Below, in pieces: positions 57,535-64,000 of a stretch of 64,000 nucleotides of DNA; position 1 is the stretch's first letter, and each line of letters opens with the position of its first letter. Below the pieces are notes generated by a model. That model saw only the letters and a program-made list of their open reading frames with translations, made no database searches and was not told where the DNA came from. The DNA is from Bradyrhizobium sp. 21 (GTDB lineage Bacteria > Pseudomonadota > Alphaproteobacteria > Rhizobiales > Xanthobacteraceae): assembly GCF_023073335.1 (NCBI RefSeq), contig NZ_JADPJG010000015.1, positions 256,020 through 320,019 on the forward strand. Reading direction: 5' to 3'. The translations under genes and the position numbers were made by a program.

Positions 57535-58929
57535 ATGCAGAAGCTTTTCAGGTGGGCCAGCAAATGGTGGCCGGGGTTGATCCCCCTGGCCGTCATGTGG
57601 GGATTTGCGGCCTGGAATAATACCTTGCCGGTCGAGGCGGACCTTTCCGCCCGCAGTTCGGCCGCCCTCAAGGACACCGTTCTGGACAAGACCCGGATCG
57701 CGGTGGACGGCCGCGACGTCGGCCTGGCCGCGGAGGCGTTTTCCGAGGAGGGGCGTCGGGACGCTGTGGCGGCGGTCGAGACCGTCCCCGGCGTGCGCCT
57801 GGTCGACGACAGGACCCGCCTCGTTGCCGAGGCAAAACCCTTCGTCTGGAACGCCGAACGCGACGTGGTGCGGGTGACGCTGTCAGGCTCCGCGCCCTTG
57901 CCGACGATGAAGGGCCGCCTGACCGAGGCGGCCCGCAAGGAGGTCGGCGGGGTCGAAGTGGCCGATCAGATGGGCCTGGCGCGCGGCGCGCCGCCCCGGT
58001 TCGAGGCGGCTGCGATGCTGCTGCTCGACCAGATCGGCAAGCTCAAGGACGGCAAGATCACGATCACGGATACCAAGGTCAATCTGTCGGGCATGGCGCG
58101 CGATCTCGGCGGCCGCGAGGCGATTGCGGCGGCGCTCAAGAACCTGCCCGAGGGTTTTTCGATCGCCGCCAACGACGTCAAGGCGCCGCCCTACGTCTTC
58201 CAGGCCTACAAGGATCCGGTGGCCGCGACGGTGACGCTGACCGGTTATGTTCCCGACAACAATGTCCACGCGGCCATCGCCACCAGCGCGTCGCGGAAAT
58301 TCTTCAACGAAAAGGTCGTCGACAATCTCAAGGCCAGCATCGGCGCGCCCGGCGCCTTCAGCCCCGCCGTGGTCGCAGCGTTGGGCGCGCTGTCGCGGCT
58401 GTCGACCGGCACGCTCGTCGTCTCCGATCGCGAGGTGAAGCTGTCGGGCGATGCGCTCTATGAAGGTGCCGCCAACGACATCCGCGCAGGCCTCGGCAAG
58501 GACTTCCCGAAAAACTGGCAGTACAAGCCGGAAATCACGGTGAAACCCGCGGCCGGTCCGGTCGACGGCACCGTGTGCCAGCAATTGTTCTCGGAGCTTC
58601 TGGCCAAGGCCAAGATCCGCTTCGGGGCGAGGCGCGCCGACATCGATCCGGATTCCGCCGGCATTCTCGATCATCTGATCGAGACGGCGCTGCGATGCCC
58701 CGCCACCAATATCGAGGTCGCCGGGCACACCGATGCCGACGGCGAGGATTCCTTCAATCAGGCTCTCTCGGAGAAGCGCGCGCAGGCGGTGATCGACCAT
58801 CTGATCAAGGCCGGCCTGCCCGCCGACCGCTTCACCGCGGTCGGCTATGGCAGCACGCAGCCCGTCGCCGGCAACGACACCGAAGACGCCAAGGCGCAGA
58901 ACCGCCGCATCGAATTTCTGGTGAGGTGA
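57535..58929 (+). CDS. OmpA-family protein with BON-like repeats
   Basis: An envelope protein of 464 residues. One N-terminal membrane helix (WWPGLIPLAVMWGFAAW) leads to tandem BON-like segments (about residues 50-330, e.g. RVTLSGSAPLPTMKGRL, TVTLTGYVPDNNVHAAI) and a C-terminal OmpA/MotB peptidoglycan-binding domain (VAGHTDADGEDSFNQALSEK; KAQNRRIEFLV). It probably tethers the inner membrane to peptidoglycan. ATG at 57535; a 100-residue membrane protein gene follows two bases after the stop. Confidence 0.8.
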   Translation: MQKLFRWASKWWPGLIPLAVMWGFAAWNNTLPVEADLSARSSAALKDTVLDKTRIAVDGRDVGLAAEAFSEEGRRDAVAAVETVPGVRLVDDRTRLVAEAKPFVWNAERDVVRVTLSGSAPLPTMKGRLTEAARKEVGGVEVADQMGLARGAPPRFEAAAMLLLDQIGKLKDGKITITDTKVNLSGMARDLGGREAIAAALKNLPEGFSIAANDVKAPPYVFQAYKDPVAATVTLTGYVPDNNVHAAIATSASRKFFNEKVVDNLKASIGAPGAFSPAVVAALGALSRLSTGTLVVSDREVKLSGDALYEGAANDIRAGLGKDFPKNWQYKPEITVKPAAGPVDGTVCQQLFSELLAKAKIRFGARRADIDPDSAGILDHLIETALRCPATNIEVAGHTDADGEDSFNQALSEKRAQAVIDHLIKAGLPADRFTAVGYGSTQPVAGNDTEDAKAQNRRIEFLVR

Positions 58930-58931
58930 CG

Positions 58932-59234
58932 ATGCCCTATCTCGTCTCATTCCATCTGGGCTGGTTGATCGGCTCGCTGCTGCTCGGCTTTTGCATGGGC
59001 TGGATCTCGGTGGTCCAGCGCGGCAACGGCACCTCGAAAGTGACTGCGCGCTGGCTCGCTGCGCTTGCGGCTGCCCTGGTCGCGGCCTCGTTCGCGCATG
59101 TGGTCCCCGGCCGCTTCGGCTACTGGCTCGACCTCGCCCTGGTCATGTTCGCCTGCTACCTCGTCGGCTGCACCATCGGCGCCTGGCTGCGCGACCGGGT
59201 GGTCTCGCGCACCGCGCCGCCTGCCGCTCTGTGA
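58932..59234 (+). CDS. Small inner-membrane protein downstream of OmpA-family gene
   Basis: A 100-residue protein with three predicted membrane helices (LGWLIGSLLLGFCMGWISV; WLAALAAALVAASFAHVV; LDLALVMFACYLVGCTIGAWL). GAGGTGACG overlaps the preceding stop. It is most likely a partner of the OmpA/BON protein because of the two-base spacing. No family name can be assigned. Confidence 0.7.
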   Translation: MPYLVSFHLGWLIGSLLLGFCMGWISVVQRGNGTSKVTARWLAALAAALVAASFAHVVPGRFGYWLDLALVMFACYLVGCTIGAWLRDRVVSRTAPPAAL

Positions 59235-59685
59235 TGTTGCCGTGCACCCTGACTGCGGGAGTCAGGGGTGTAACTGCGCGGCCCTTCGGCACATCGGAAA
59301 ACCGTGAACGATCGCGCCGGTCACCCCTCTTTCAACAGGGGGGCGCGGCCCATAGATTGAGATCGGCTTAAGCCGGGACGGAACATTGTGCGGCCGAAAT
59401 CATCAAAACTTCATGGCGACTGCGCAGGATTGCCATGGAGATTCGCGTCAGTCTTGCCGTCGAAAGCGCCAAACCGTGCATCAGGAGCCCGCAACCCTGC
59501 CTAAAATACTGAAGGCACGAGTTTTTGTTCGAATTGCCGAATTCCACTCCGCGCGAAAACGCGCTAGGGGAGAGGTAGGGGGCATGCGCGATGCCGGAGC
59601 CGGCGGCGAGGGTTCGTTGAGTGCCTGTACGTCGTCTGCCTGTCCGCCGGCCACCCTGGCCGCTGAAGCGTTGTTCGAGGTCTAG
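59235..59685. other. Intergenic region of 451 bases
   Basis: It holds a hairpin after the small membrane protein (59247-59267) and a perfect palindrome CGGCTTAAGCCG at 59364-59375. A 99-codon frame from a TTG at 59386 ends at 59685, directly before the next ATG, but its composition (Arg/Ala/Cys rich) does not look like a protein. Confidence 0.5.
59247..59267 (+). terminator. Hairpin after small membrane protein gene
   Basis: CCCTGAC-TGCGGGA-GTCAGGG, perfect 7-bp arms, 13 bases after the stop. No U-run. Confidence 0.45.
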
Positions 59686-60741
59686 ATGCTGGAAGCCATA
59701 CGCAGGGCGATGACGTTTCTGCGCCAGAAGCAAATCCTGCATAAGCTTGGCGTTGTGATCAGCGTCGCGGTCATCGGCATCGCTTGCTTTGTGCTCTACC
59801 GCATGCTTCGCGGCATCGACACCAACGAGGTGATCGAGGCGATCAAGAGCACCGAGCCGCGCCAGATCGCGATGGCGGGGCTGTTCGTCGCCGCCGGCTA
59901 TTTCACCCTGACCTTCTACGATTTGTTCGCCGTGCGCGCGATCGGCCACGCCCACGTGCCCTACCGCATCAACGCGCTCGCGGCCTTCACCAGCTATTCG
60001 ATCGGCCACAATGTCGGCGCCAGCGTCTTCACCGGCGGCGCGGTGCGCTACCGCATCTATTCGGCCTACGGCCTGAACGCGATCGATGTCGCAAAAATCT
60101 GTTTCCTCGCCGGCCTGACCTTCTGGCTCGGCAATGCCGCCGTGCTGGGCCTCGGCATCTCCTATCATCCGGAGGCCGCCGCGGCGATCGACCAGCTGCC
60201 GCCCTGGCTGAACCGGACGCTGGCGATGATGATCATCGTCGGGCTGGTCGCCTACGTGGTCTGGGTCTGGACCCAGCCGCGGATGGTTGGCCGCGGGCCC
60301 TGGACCGTGATGCTGCCGGGCGGCCCGCTGACCCTGCTCCAGATCGCGATCGGCATCATCGATCTCGGCTTCTGCGCGCTCGCGATGTACGTGCTGGTCC
60401 CGGACGAGCCCAATCTCGGCTTCGTGGTGGTCGCGGTGATCTTCGTCTCGGCCACCCTGCTCGGCTTTGCCAGCCATTCGCCCGGGGGCCTCGGCGTGTT
60501 CGACGCCGCGATGCTGGTGGGGCTCTGGCAGATGGACCGCGAGGAGCTGCTGGGCGGCATGCTGCTGTTCCGCGTCCTGTATTATCTGTCCCCCTTCGTC
60601 ATATCTGTAATCTTGCTGACGTTTCGCGAAGTTATCATCGGCGCACGATCCAAGCGCTTGCAGCAGGCCGCGCTCAAGCTCGACCCCGGCCCCGCGCGTG
60701 AAGCCGCCTATGTGAGAGAGCGCAGCGACAGCGGCGCCTGA
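59686..60741 (+). CDS. UPF0104/lysylphosphatidylglycerol-synthase-TM-like membrane protein
   Basis: A 351-residue integral membrane protein with about eight helices, of the YbhN/AglD-like flippase group. Family landmarks are SYSIGHNVGASVFTGGAVRYRIY and the FASHSPGGLGVFDAAML motif. It lacks the soluble synthase domain of MprF, so it is more likely a lipid or polyprenol flippase. CGAGG lies five bases before the ATG. phoR follows 34 bases after its stop. Confidence 0.8.
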   Translation: MLEAIRRAMTFLRQKQILHKLGVVISVAVIGIACFVLYRMLRGIDTNEVIEAIKSTEPRQIAMAGLFVAAGYFTLTFYDLFAVRAIGHAHVPYRINALAAFTSYSIGHNVGASVFTGGAVRYRIYSAYGLNAIDVAKICFLAGLTFWLGNAAVLGLGISYHPEAAAAIDQLPPWLNRTLAMMIIVGLVAYVVWVWTQPRMVGRGPWTVMLPGGPLTLLQIAIGIIDLGFCALAMYVLVPDEPNLGFVVVAVIFVSATLLGFASHSPGGLGVFDAAMLVGLWQMDREELLGGMLLFRVLYYLSPFVISVILLTFREVIIGARSKRLQQAALKLDPGPAREAAYVRERSDSGA

Positions 60742-60775
60742 CCGCCGCAATTAGTCTCAGGAGAAGCCCGCCCCG

Positions 60776-62074
60776 ATGGCGATCGACGCCCCATCGTCTC
60801 CCACCGCCCGGCCCTGGTCCGACCGGCTGCGGCACTCGACCATCATCCTGATCGCCGCGGCGCTGGCGCTGTCGGTGGTGGTCTCGCTCGGCGAATTGTC
60901 GGTGATGCGGGCGGCGACGGTGTTCCTCTGCATCGCGGCCGCAGCGCTGATCCCGTGGCGGCTGCACGATAATTCCGCCTCGCGCGAGGACACCCGCCGC
61001 GTCAACCCCGTCGAGAGCGCGGCGGTGGCCGCGGTCGTCGCCGGCATGCCCGATCCTGCGGTGCTGCTCGACCGCGCCGGCCGCGTCATCCATCTCAACG
61101 CCGCGGCTGCACAGCTTGCACCGGCGCTGCGCCGCAACGAGCTCGCCCAGTTCGCACTGCGCTCGCCGGAGATCATCACCGCTCTGCGCGAGTCGATCGC
61201 GAGCACCGAGCCGCGGCGCGCGACCTATCTCGACCATGTCCCGGTCGATCGCTGGATGGAGCTGACCATCACGCCGGTGCCGGTGCCGACCACCTTTGGC
61301 GGCGCCGACAAATGCATGCTGATGACCTTCCACGACCAGACGCCGCTGCGCCGGGTCGAGGAAATGCGGGCCGATTTCGTCGCCAATGCCAGCCACGAAT
61401 TGCGCACGCCGCTGGCCGCGCTGTCGGGCTTCATCGACACGCTCCAGGGCCAGGCCAAGGACGACCCCAAGGCGCGCGAGCGCTTCCTCGGCATCATGCA
61501 CAACCAGGCCACCCGCATGGCGCGCCTGATCGACGATCTGCTGTCGCTGTCGCGGGTGGAACTGTCGGCCCATGTGCGGCCCGACACCCTGGTGGACCTC
61601 CTGCCGATCATCTACCAGGTCGCCGACGGGCTCGAGCCGCTGGCGCGGGAACGTCAGGTCGAGGTCGAGACCCATCTGCCGGAGGGTCCGGTGCTGATCG
61701 CGGGCGACCGCGAGGAGCTGCTCCGCCTGTTCGAGAATTTGATCGAGAACGCGCTCAAATACGGCGCCTCCGGTGGTCGCGTCATCGTGTCGCTGACGTC
61801 CAGCCCCGCCACGGATGGAACTCAGGAAATCCGGGTTCTGGTCCGGGATTTCGGCCCCGGCATCGCGCCGGAACACCTGCCGCGGCTGACGGAGCGCTTC
61901 TATCGCGTCGATGTCGGCGACAGCCGCTCGCAGGGCGGCACCGGCCTCGGATTATCGCTGGTGAAACATATTGTTAACCGCCATCGCGGCCGGCTTCTGA
62001 TCGAAAGCGTGCCCAAACAGGGCGCCACTTTCACCGCCTGTTTTCCCCAGGGGAAATCCACGACGCTGAGTTAA
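60776..62074 (+). CDS. phoR: Phosphate regulon sensor histidine kinase PhoR
   Basis: A 432-residue membrane kinase. Two close N-terminal helices (IILIAAALALSVVVSL; AATVFLCIAAAALIPW) are followed by a PAS-like segment (AVVAGMPDPAVLLDRAGRVI), HisKA with the His in NASHELRTPL, and HATPase_c (NLIENALKYG, DFGPGI, GTGLGLSLV). The short periplasmic loop fits PhoR, which reads the state of PstSCAB-PhoU rather than phosphate itself. A Pho box and pstS follow directly. Confidence 0.88.
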   Translation: MAIDAPSSPTARPWSDRLRHSTIILIAAALALSVVVSLGELSVMRAATVFLCIAAAALIPWRLHDNSASREDTRRVNPVESAAVAAVVAGMPDPAVLLDRAGRVIHLNAAAAQLAPALRRNELAQFALRSPEIITALRESIASTEPRRATYLDHVPVDRWMELTITPVPVPTTFGGADKCMLMTFHDQTPLRRVEEMRADFVANASHELRTPLAALSGFIDTLQGQAKDDPKARERFLGIMHNQATRMARLIDDLLSLSRVELSAHVRPDTLVDLLPIIYQVADGLEPLARERQVEVETHLPEGPVLIAGDREELLRLFENLIENALKYGASGGRVIVSLTSSPATDGTQEIRVLVRDFGPGIAPEHLPRLTERFYRVDVGDSRSQGGTGLGLSLVKHIVNRHRGRLLIESVPKQGATFTACFPQGKSTTLS

Positions 62075-62100
62075 ATCCCAGCAGTTTCAGCCGCTTAGGC

Positions 62101-62118
62101 CTGTCATCCGACTGTCAC
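62101..62118 (+). promoter_or_regulatory. Pho box (PhoB binding site)
   Basis: CTGTCATCCGACTGTCAC: two CTGTCAY repeats eleven bases apart, as in the consensus. It lies 99 bases before the pstS ATG. Confidence 0.85.
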
Positions 62119-62217
62119 GAAACCTTCGTAAAAGCTCAGCTGTCCGCTCCTAAAGGGGCGGTGCGGGGAGCGCGATCGGGCGCTGATGGCGCTTCGCTCC
62201 CCTGTATGGAGACCACC

Positions 62218-63231
62218 ATGAATTTCATCAAAACGATCGTCGCTGCCGGCTTGGTCGCCGCATCGACGACGGCGGCCTTTGCTGCCGACATCACCGGTGC
62301 CGGTGCGACGTTCCCGTTCCCGATCTATTCGAAGTGGGCCGACGCCTACAAGAAGGAGACCGGCAACGGTCTGAACTACCAGTCGATCGGTTCCGGCGGC
62401 GGCATCAAGCAGATCCAGGCCAAGACCGTGACCTTCGGTGCCAGCGATGCGCCGCTCAAGGCCGAGCAGCTCGAAAAGGACGGCCTCGTCCAGTGGCCGA
62501 TGGTGATGGGCGCCATCGTTCCCGTCGTCAACATCGAGGGCGTGAAGCCCGGTGAGATGGTGTTCGACGGCGAGACCCTCGCCAGCATCTATCTCGGCAA
62601 GATCACCAAGTGGGACGACGCCGCGATCAAGAAGCTCAACCCGAACGTGAAGCTGCCGTCGGACGCGATCACCGTGGTCCGCCGCTCGGACGGCTCGGGC
62701 ACCACCTTCAACTTCACCAACTACCTCGCCAAGGCCAGCGCGGACTGGAAGAGCAAGGTGGGTGAGGGCACCGCGGTCGAATGGCCGGTCGGCGTCGGCG
62801 CCAAGGGCAACGAAGGCGTGTCGGGCAACATCAGCCAGACCAAGAACTCGATCGGTTACGTCGAGTACGCCTATGCCAAGCAGAACAAGCTGACCTATAC
62901 CGGGCTCGTCAACAAGGCCGGCAAGCCAGTGCAGCCCACCGTCGAAGCCTTCCAGGCGGCCGCCTCCAACGCCGACTGGGCCAAGGCTCCCGGCTACTAC
63001 GTCATCCTGACCGACCAGCCCGGCGAGAAGTCCTGGCCGATCACGGCGGCGACCTTCATCCTCATGCACAAGGACGCCACCGACAAGGCGGCCTCGCAGG
63101 AAGCCATCAAGTTCTTCCGCTGGGCCTTCAAGAACGGCGGCAAGGCGGCTGAAGAGCTCGACTACATCCCGATGCCCGAGGGCGTCGTGACCCTGGTCGA
63201 GAAGACCTGGGCTGCCGAGATCAAGAGCTAA
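62218..63231 (+). CDS. pstS: Phosphate-binding protein PstS
   Basis: A 337-residue periplasmic protein that binds inorganic phosphate for PstCAB. Signal peptide NFIKTIVAAGLVAASTTAAFA; mature start DITGAGATFPFPIYSKWADAY; phosphate-site motifs SIGSGGGIKQI, GASDAPL and RRSDGSGTTFNF. The Pho box upstream implies induction by phosphate starvation through PhoB. GGAG lies eight bases before the ATG. Confidence 0.95.
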   Translation: MNFIKTIVAAGLVAASTTAAFAADITGAGATFPFPIYSKWADAYKKETGNGLNYQSIGSGGGIKQIQAKTVTFGASDAPLKAEQLEKDGLVQWPMVMGAIVPVVNIEGVKPGEMVFDGETLASIYLGKITKWDDAAIKKLNPNVKLPSDAITVVRRSDGSGTTFNFTNYLAKASADWKSKVGEGTAVEWPVGVGAKGNEGVSGNISQTKNSIGYVEYAYAKQNKLTYTGLVNKAGKPVQPTVEAFQAAASNADWAKAPGYYVILTDQPGEKSWPITAATFILMHKDATDKAASQEAIKFFRWAFKNGGKAAEELDYIPMPEGVVTLVEKTWAAEIKS

Positions 63232-63274
63232 GCGCGTCTGTCCCGGACACCGCGCCGGGATCTCGAAAGACTTC

Positions 63275-63308
63275 CGCTCCGGATCGGCATCGCGCCGTAT
63301 CCGGAGCG
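63275..63308 (+). terminator. Intercistronic hairpin between pstS and pstC
   Basis: CGCTCCGGAT and ATCCGGAGCG, perfect 10-bp arms around a 14-base loop, preceded by a smaller TCCCGG/CCGGGA stem (63241-63260). It probably attenuates or stabilises so that PstS exceeds the membrane subunits. Confidence 0.6.
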
Positions 63309-63379
63309 CAAGACCAACCACAAGATCTGCAAAACACGACCTGCAACAAGCGTCTATAAAATGGGTACAGGGGATCGGC

Positions 63380-64000
63380 GTGGCTGAGATGGCTGTCGAG
63401 AGCAATGTAATTGATGCCGCCGGACCGTATGATCGCGCCAAGGCGTTGAGCGCGTTCAAGCTCGGCGACGTCACTTTCTACTGGATCACGCGGCTCTCCG
63501 CGATCTCGGTGCTTCTGATCCTCGGCGGCATCATCATTTCGCTGATCGTCGGCGCCTTCCCGGCGATGAAGGAATACGGCTTCTCCTTCCTGTGGACGCA
63601 GCGCTGGGCGCCGTCCGCCGATCCGCCGGTGCTCGGAGCGCTCGGGCCGATCTACGGCACGCTCGTGACCTCCTTCATCGCGATGCTGATCGCCATTCCG
63701 GTCGGTCTCGGCATTGCGATCTTCCTCACCGAGCTCTGCCCGCAATGGCTGCGCCGCCCGATCGGCATGGCGATCGAGCTGCTCGCCGGCATCCCCTCGA
63801 TCATCTACGGCATGTGGGGCTTCTTCGTGCTCGGCCCGTTCCTGGCCAACACGTTCCAGCCCTTCATGATCAAGATCTTCGACGGCGTTCCCGTGCTGGG
63901 CGCGATCTTCGCAGGTCCCCCGTCCTATCTCAGCCTGTTCAACGCGGCGCTGATCCTCGCCATCATGGTGCTGCCCTTCATCACCTCGATCTCGGTCGAC
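63380..64000 (+). CDS. pstC: Phosphate ABC permease PstC (C-terminus outside window)
   Basis: The first 207 codons of an inner-membrane permease. After a cytoplasmic N-terminus, helices include VLLILGGIIISLIVGAF and TSFIAMLIAIPVGLGIAIFL. The PstC landmarks GPIYGTLVTS, ELLAGIPSIIYGMWGFFV and LPFITSISV are present. The start is the GTG at 63380 after AGGGGA; an ATG at 63389 is the alternative. It follows pstS, with pstA and pstB expected beyond the window. Confidence 0.9.
   Translation, partial: MAEMAVESNVIDAAGPYDRAKALSAFKLGDVTFYWITRLSAISVLLILGGIIISLIVGAFPAMKEYGFSFLWTQRWAPSADPPVLGALGPIYGTLVTSFIAMLIAIPVGLGIAIFLTELCPQWLRRPIGMAIELLAGIPSIIYGMWGFFVLGPFLANTFQPFMIKIFDGVPVLGAIFAGPPSYLSLFNAALILAIMVLPFITSISVD

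Noticed and set aside
59380..59384. GGAAC as the -35 of an EcfG stress promoter
   Set aside because: No CGTT-like -10 at 16-17 bases downstream.
59386..59685. 99-residue ORF before the UPF0104 gene
   Set aside because: TTG start without Shine-Dalgarno and a composition rich in Arg, Ala and Cys; no domain.
59368..60750. 460-codon frame antisense to the UPF0104 protein
   Set aside because: Composition is typical of antisense shadows (Asp/His/Gln/Arg); the plus strand has eight good membrane helices.

Overview
This window is GC-rich DNA with the gene content of an alphaproteobacterium of the Rhizobiales, most probably a Bradyrhizobium. The pointers are a BjaI/BjaR-type acyl-homoserine lactone system, an aerobic benzoyl-CoA (box) cluster with BoxR, several LivK/LivHMGF-type ABC transporters tied to aromatic catabolism, the phoR-pstSC order, and many palindromic intergenic repeats. 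The assignment rests on gene content only; no database was searched. No rRNA, tRNA, CRISPR array, transposase or integrase was found.

Layout. 1-4.3 kb (minus): a TRAP-type binding protein without TRAP membrane subunits, translationally coupled to a sensor kinase and then a receiver-DUF3369-kinase protein that runs off the window. 4.5-7.0 kb: a UgpB-like binding protein without transporter partners and an APH-fold phosphotransferase with a degenerate catalytic loop. 7.0-9.35 kb: a visibly AT-richer insert with a small unknown protein divergent from an HTH plus Nudix-like protein. 9.36-19.6 kb: a nitrogen-scavenging locus consisting of an oligopeptide-type ABC transporter, AtzG/AtzE/AtzH-like proteins, a GntR regulator and, convergently, an AtzF-like allophanate hydrolase. 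Both transcription units have a good sigma-54 promoter, and a GntR-type palindrome abuts the one before atzF. 19.8-28.5 kb: hydroxycinnamate and aromatic acid genes (MarR regulators, feruloyl-CoA synthase, a CYP199A-like P450, two aromatic-type binding proteins, NDH-2). 28.7-37.2 kb (minus): LysR, shikimate/quinate dehydrogenase, a complete Liv-type transporter and QuiC-type dehydroshikimate dehydratase, forming an uptake-to-protocatechuate operon with ATGA overlaps.

37.4-43.0 kb: bjaR/bjaI-like quorum sensing genes with a clear lux-type box, a coupled 72-residue ORF, and a LivHMGF set without its own binding protein. 43.2-47.8 kb: a secreted low-complexity protein, a glutamine-synthetase-like enzyme, a phthalate-dioxygenase-type Rieske oxygenase and a divergent IclR regulator. 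47.8-55.2 kb: the box cluster: truncated haemoglobin, boxR, benzoate-CoA ligase, an alpha/beta hydrolase, boxC and boxB. boxA and boxD are not in the window. TGCA boxes spaced like known BoxR operators lie before boxC and before the LivHMGF genes, which suggests that BoxR also controls benzoate uptake. 55.3-59.2 kb: an SDR, a polysaccharide deacetylase, and a BON/OmpA protein with a small membrane protein. 59.7-64 kb: a UPF0104 membrane protein, then phoR, a consensus Pho box, pstS and the start of pstC.

Taken together the window is a lignin-monomer and hydroaromatic uptake and catabolism region (ferulate, benzoate, shikimate/quinate, methoxybenzoates) flanked by nitrogen and phosphate acquisition genes. 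The quorum-sensing genes sit next to enzymes that make aryl-CoA, the class of substrate used by BjaI-family synthases.
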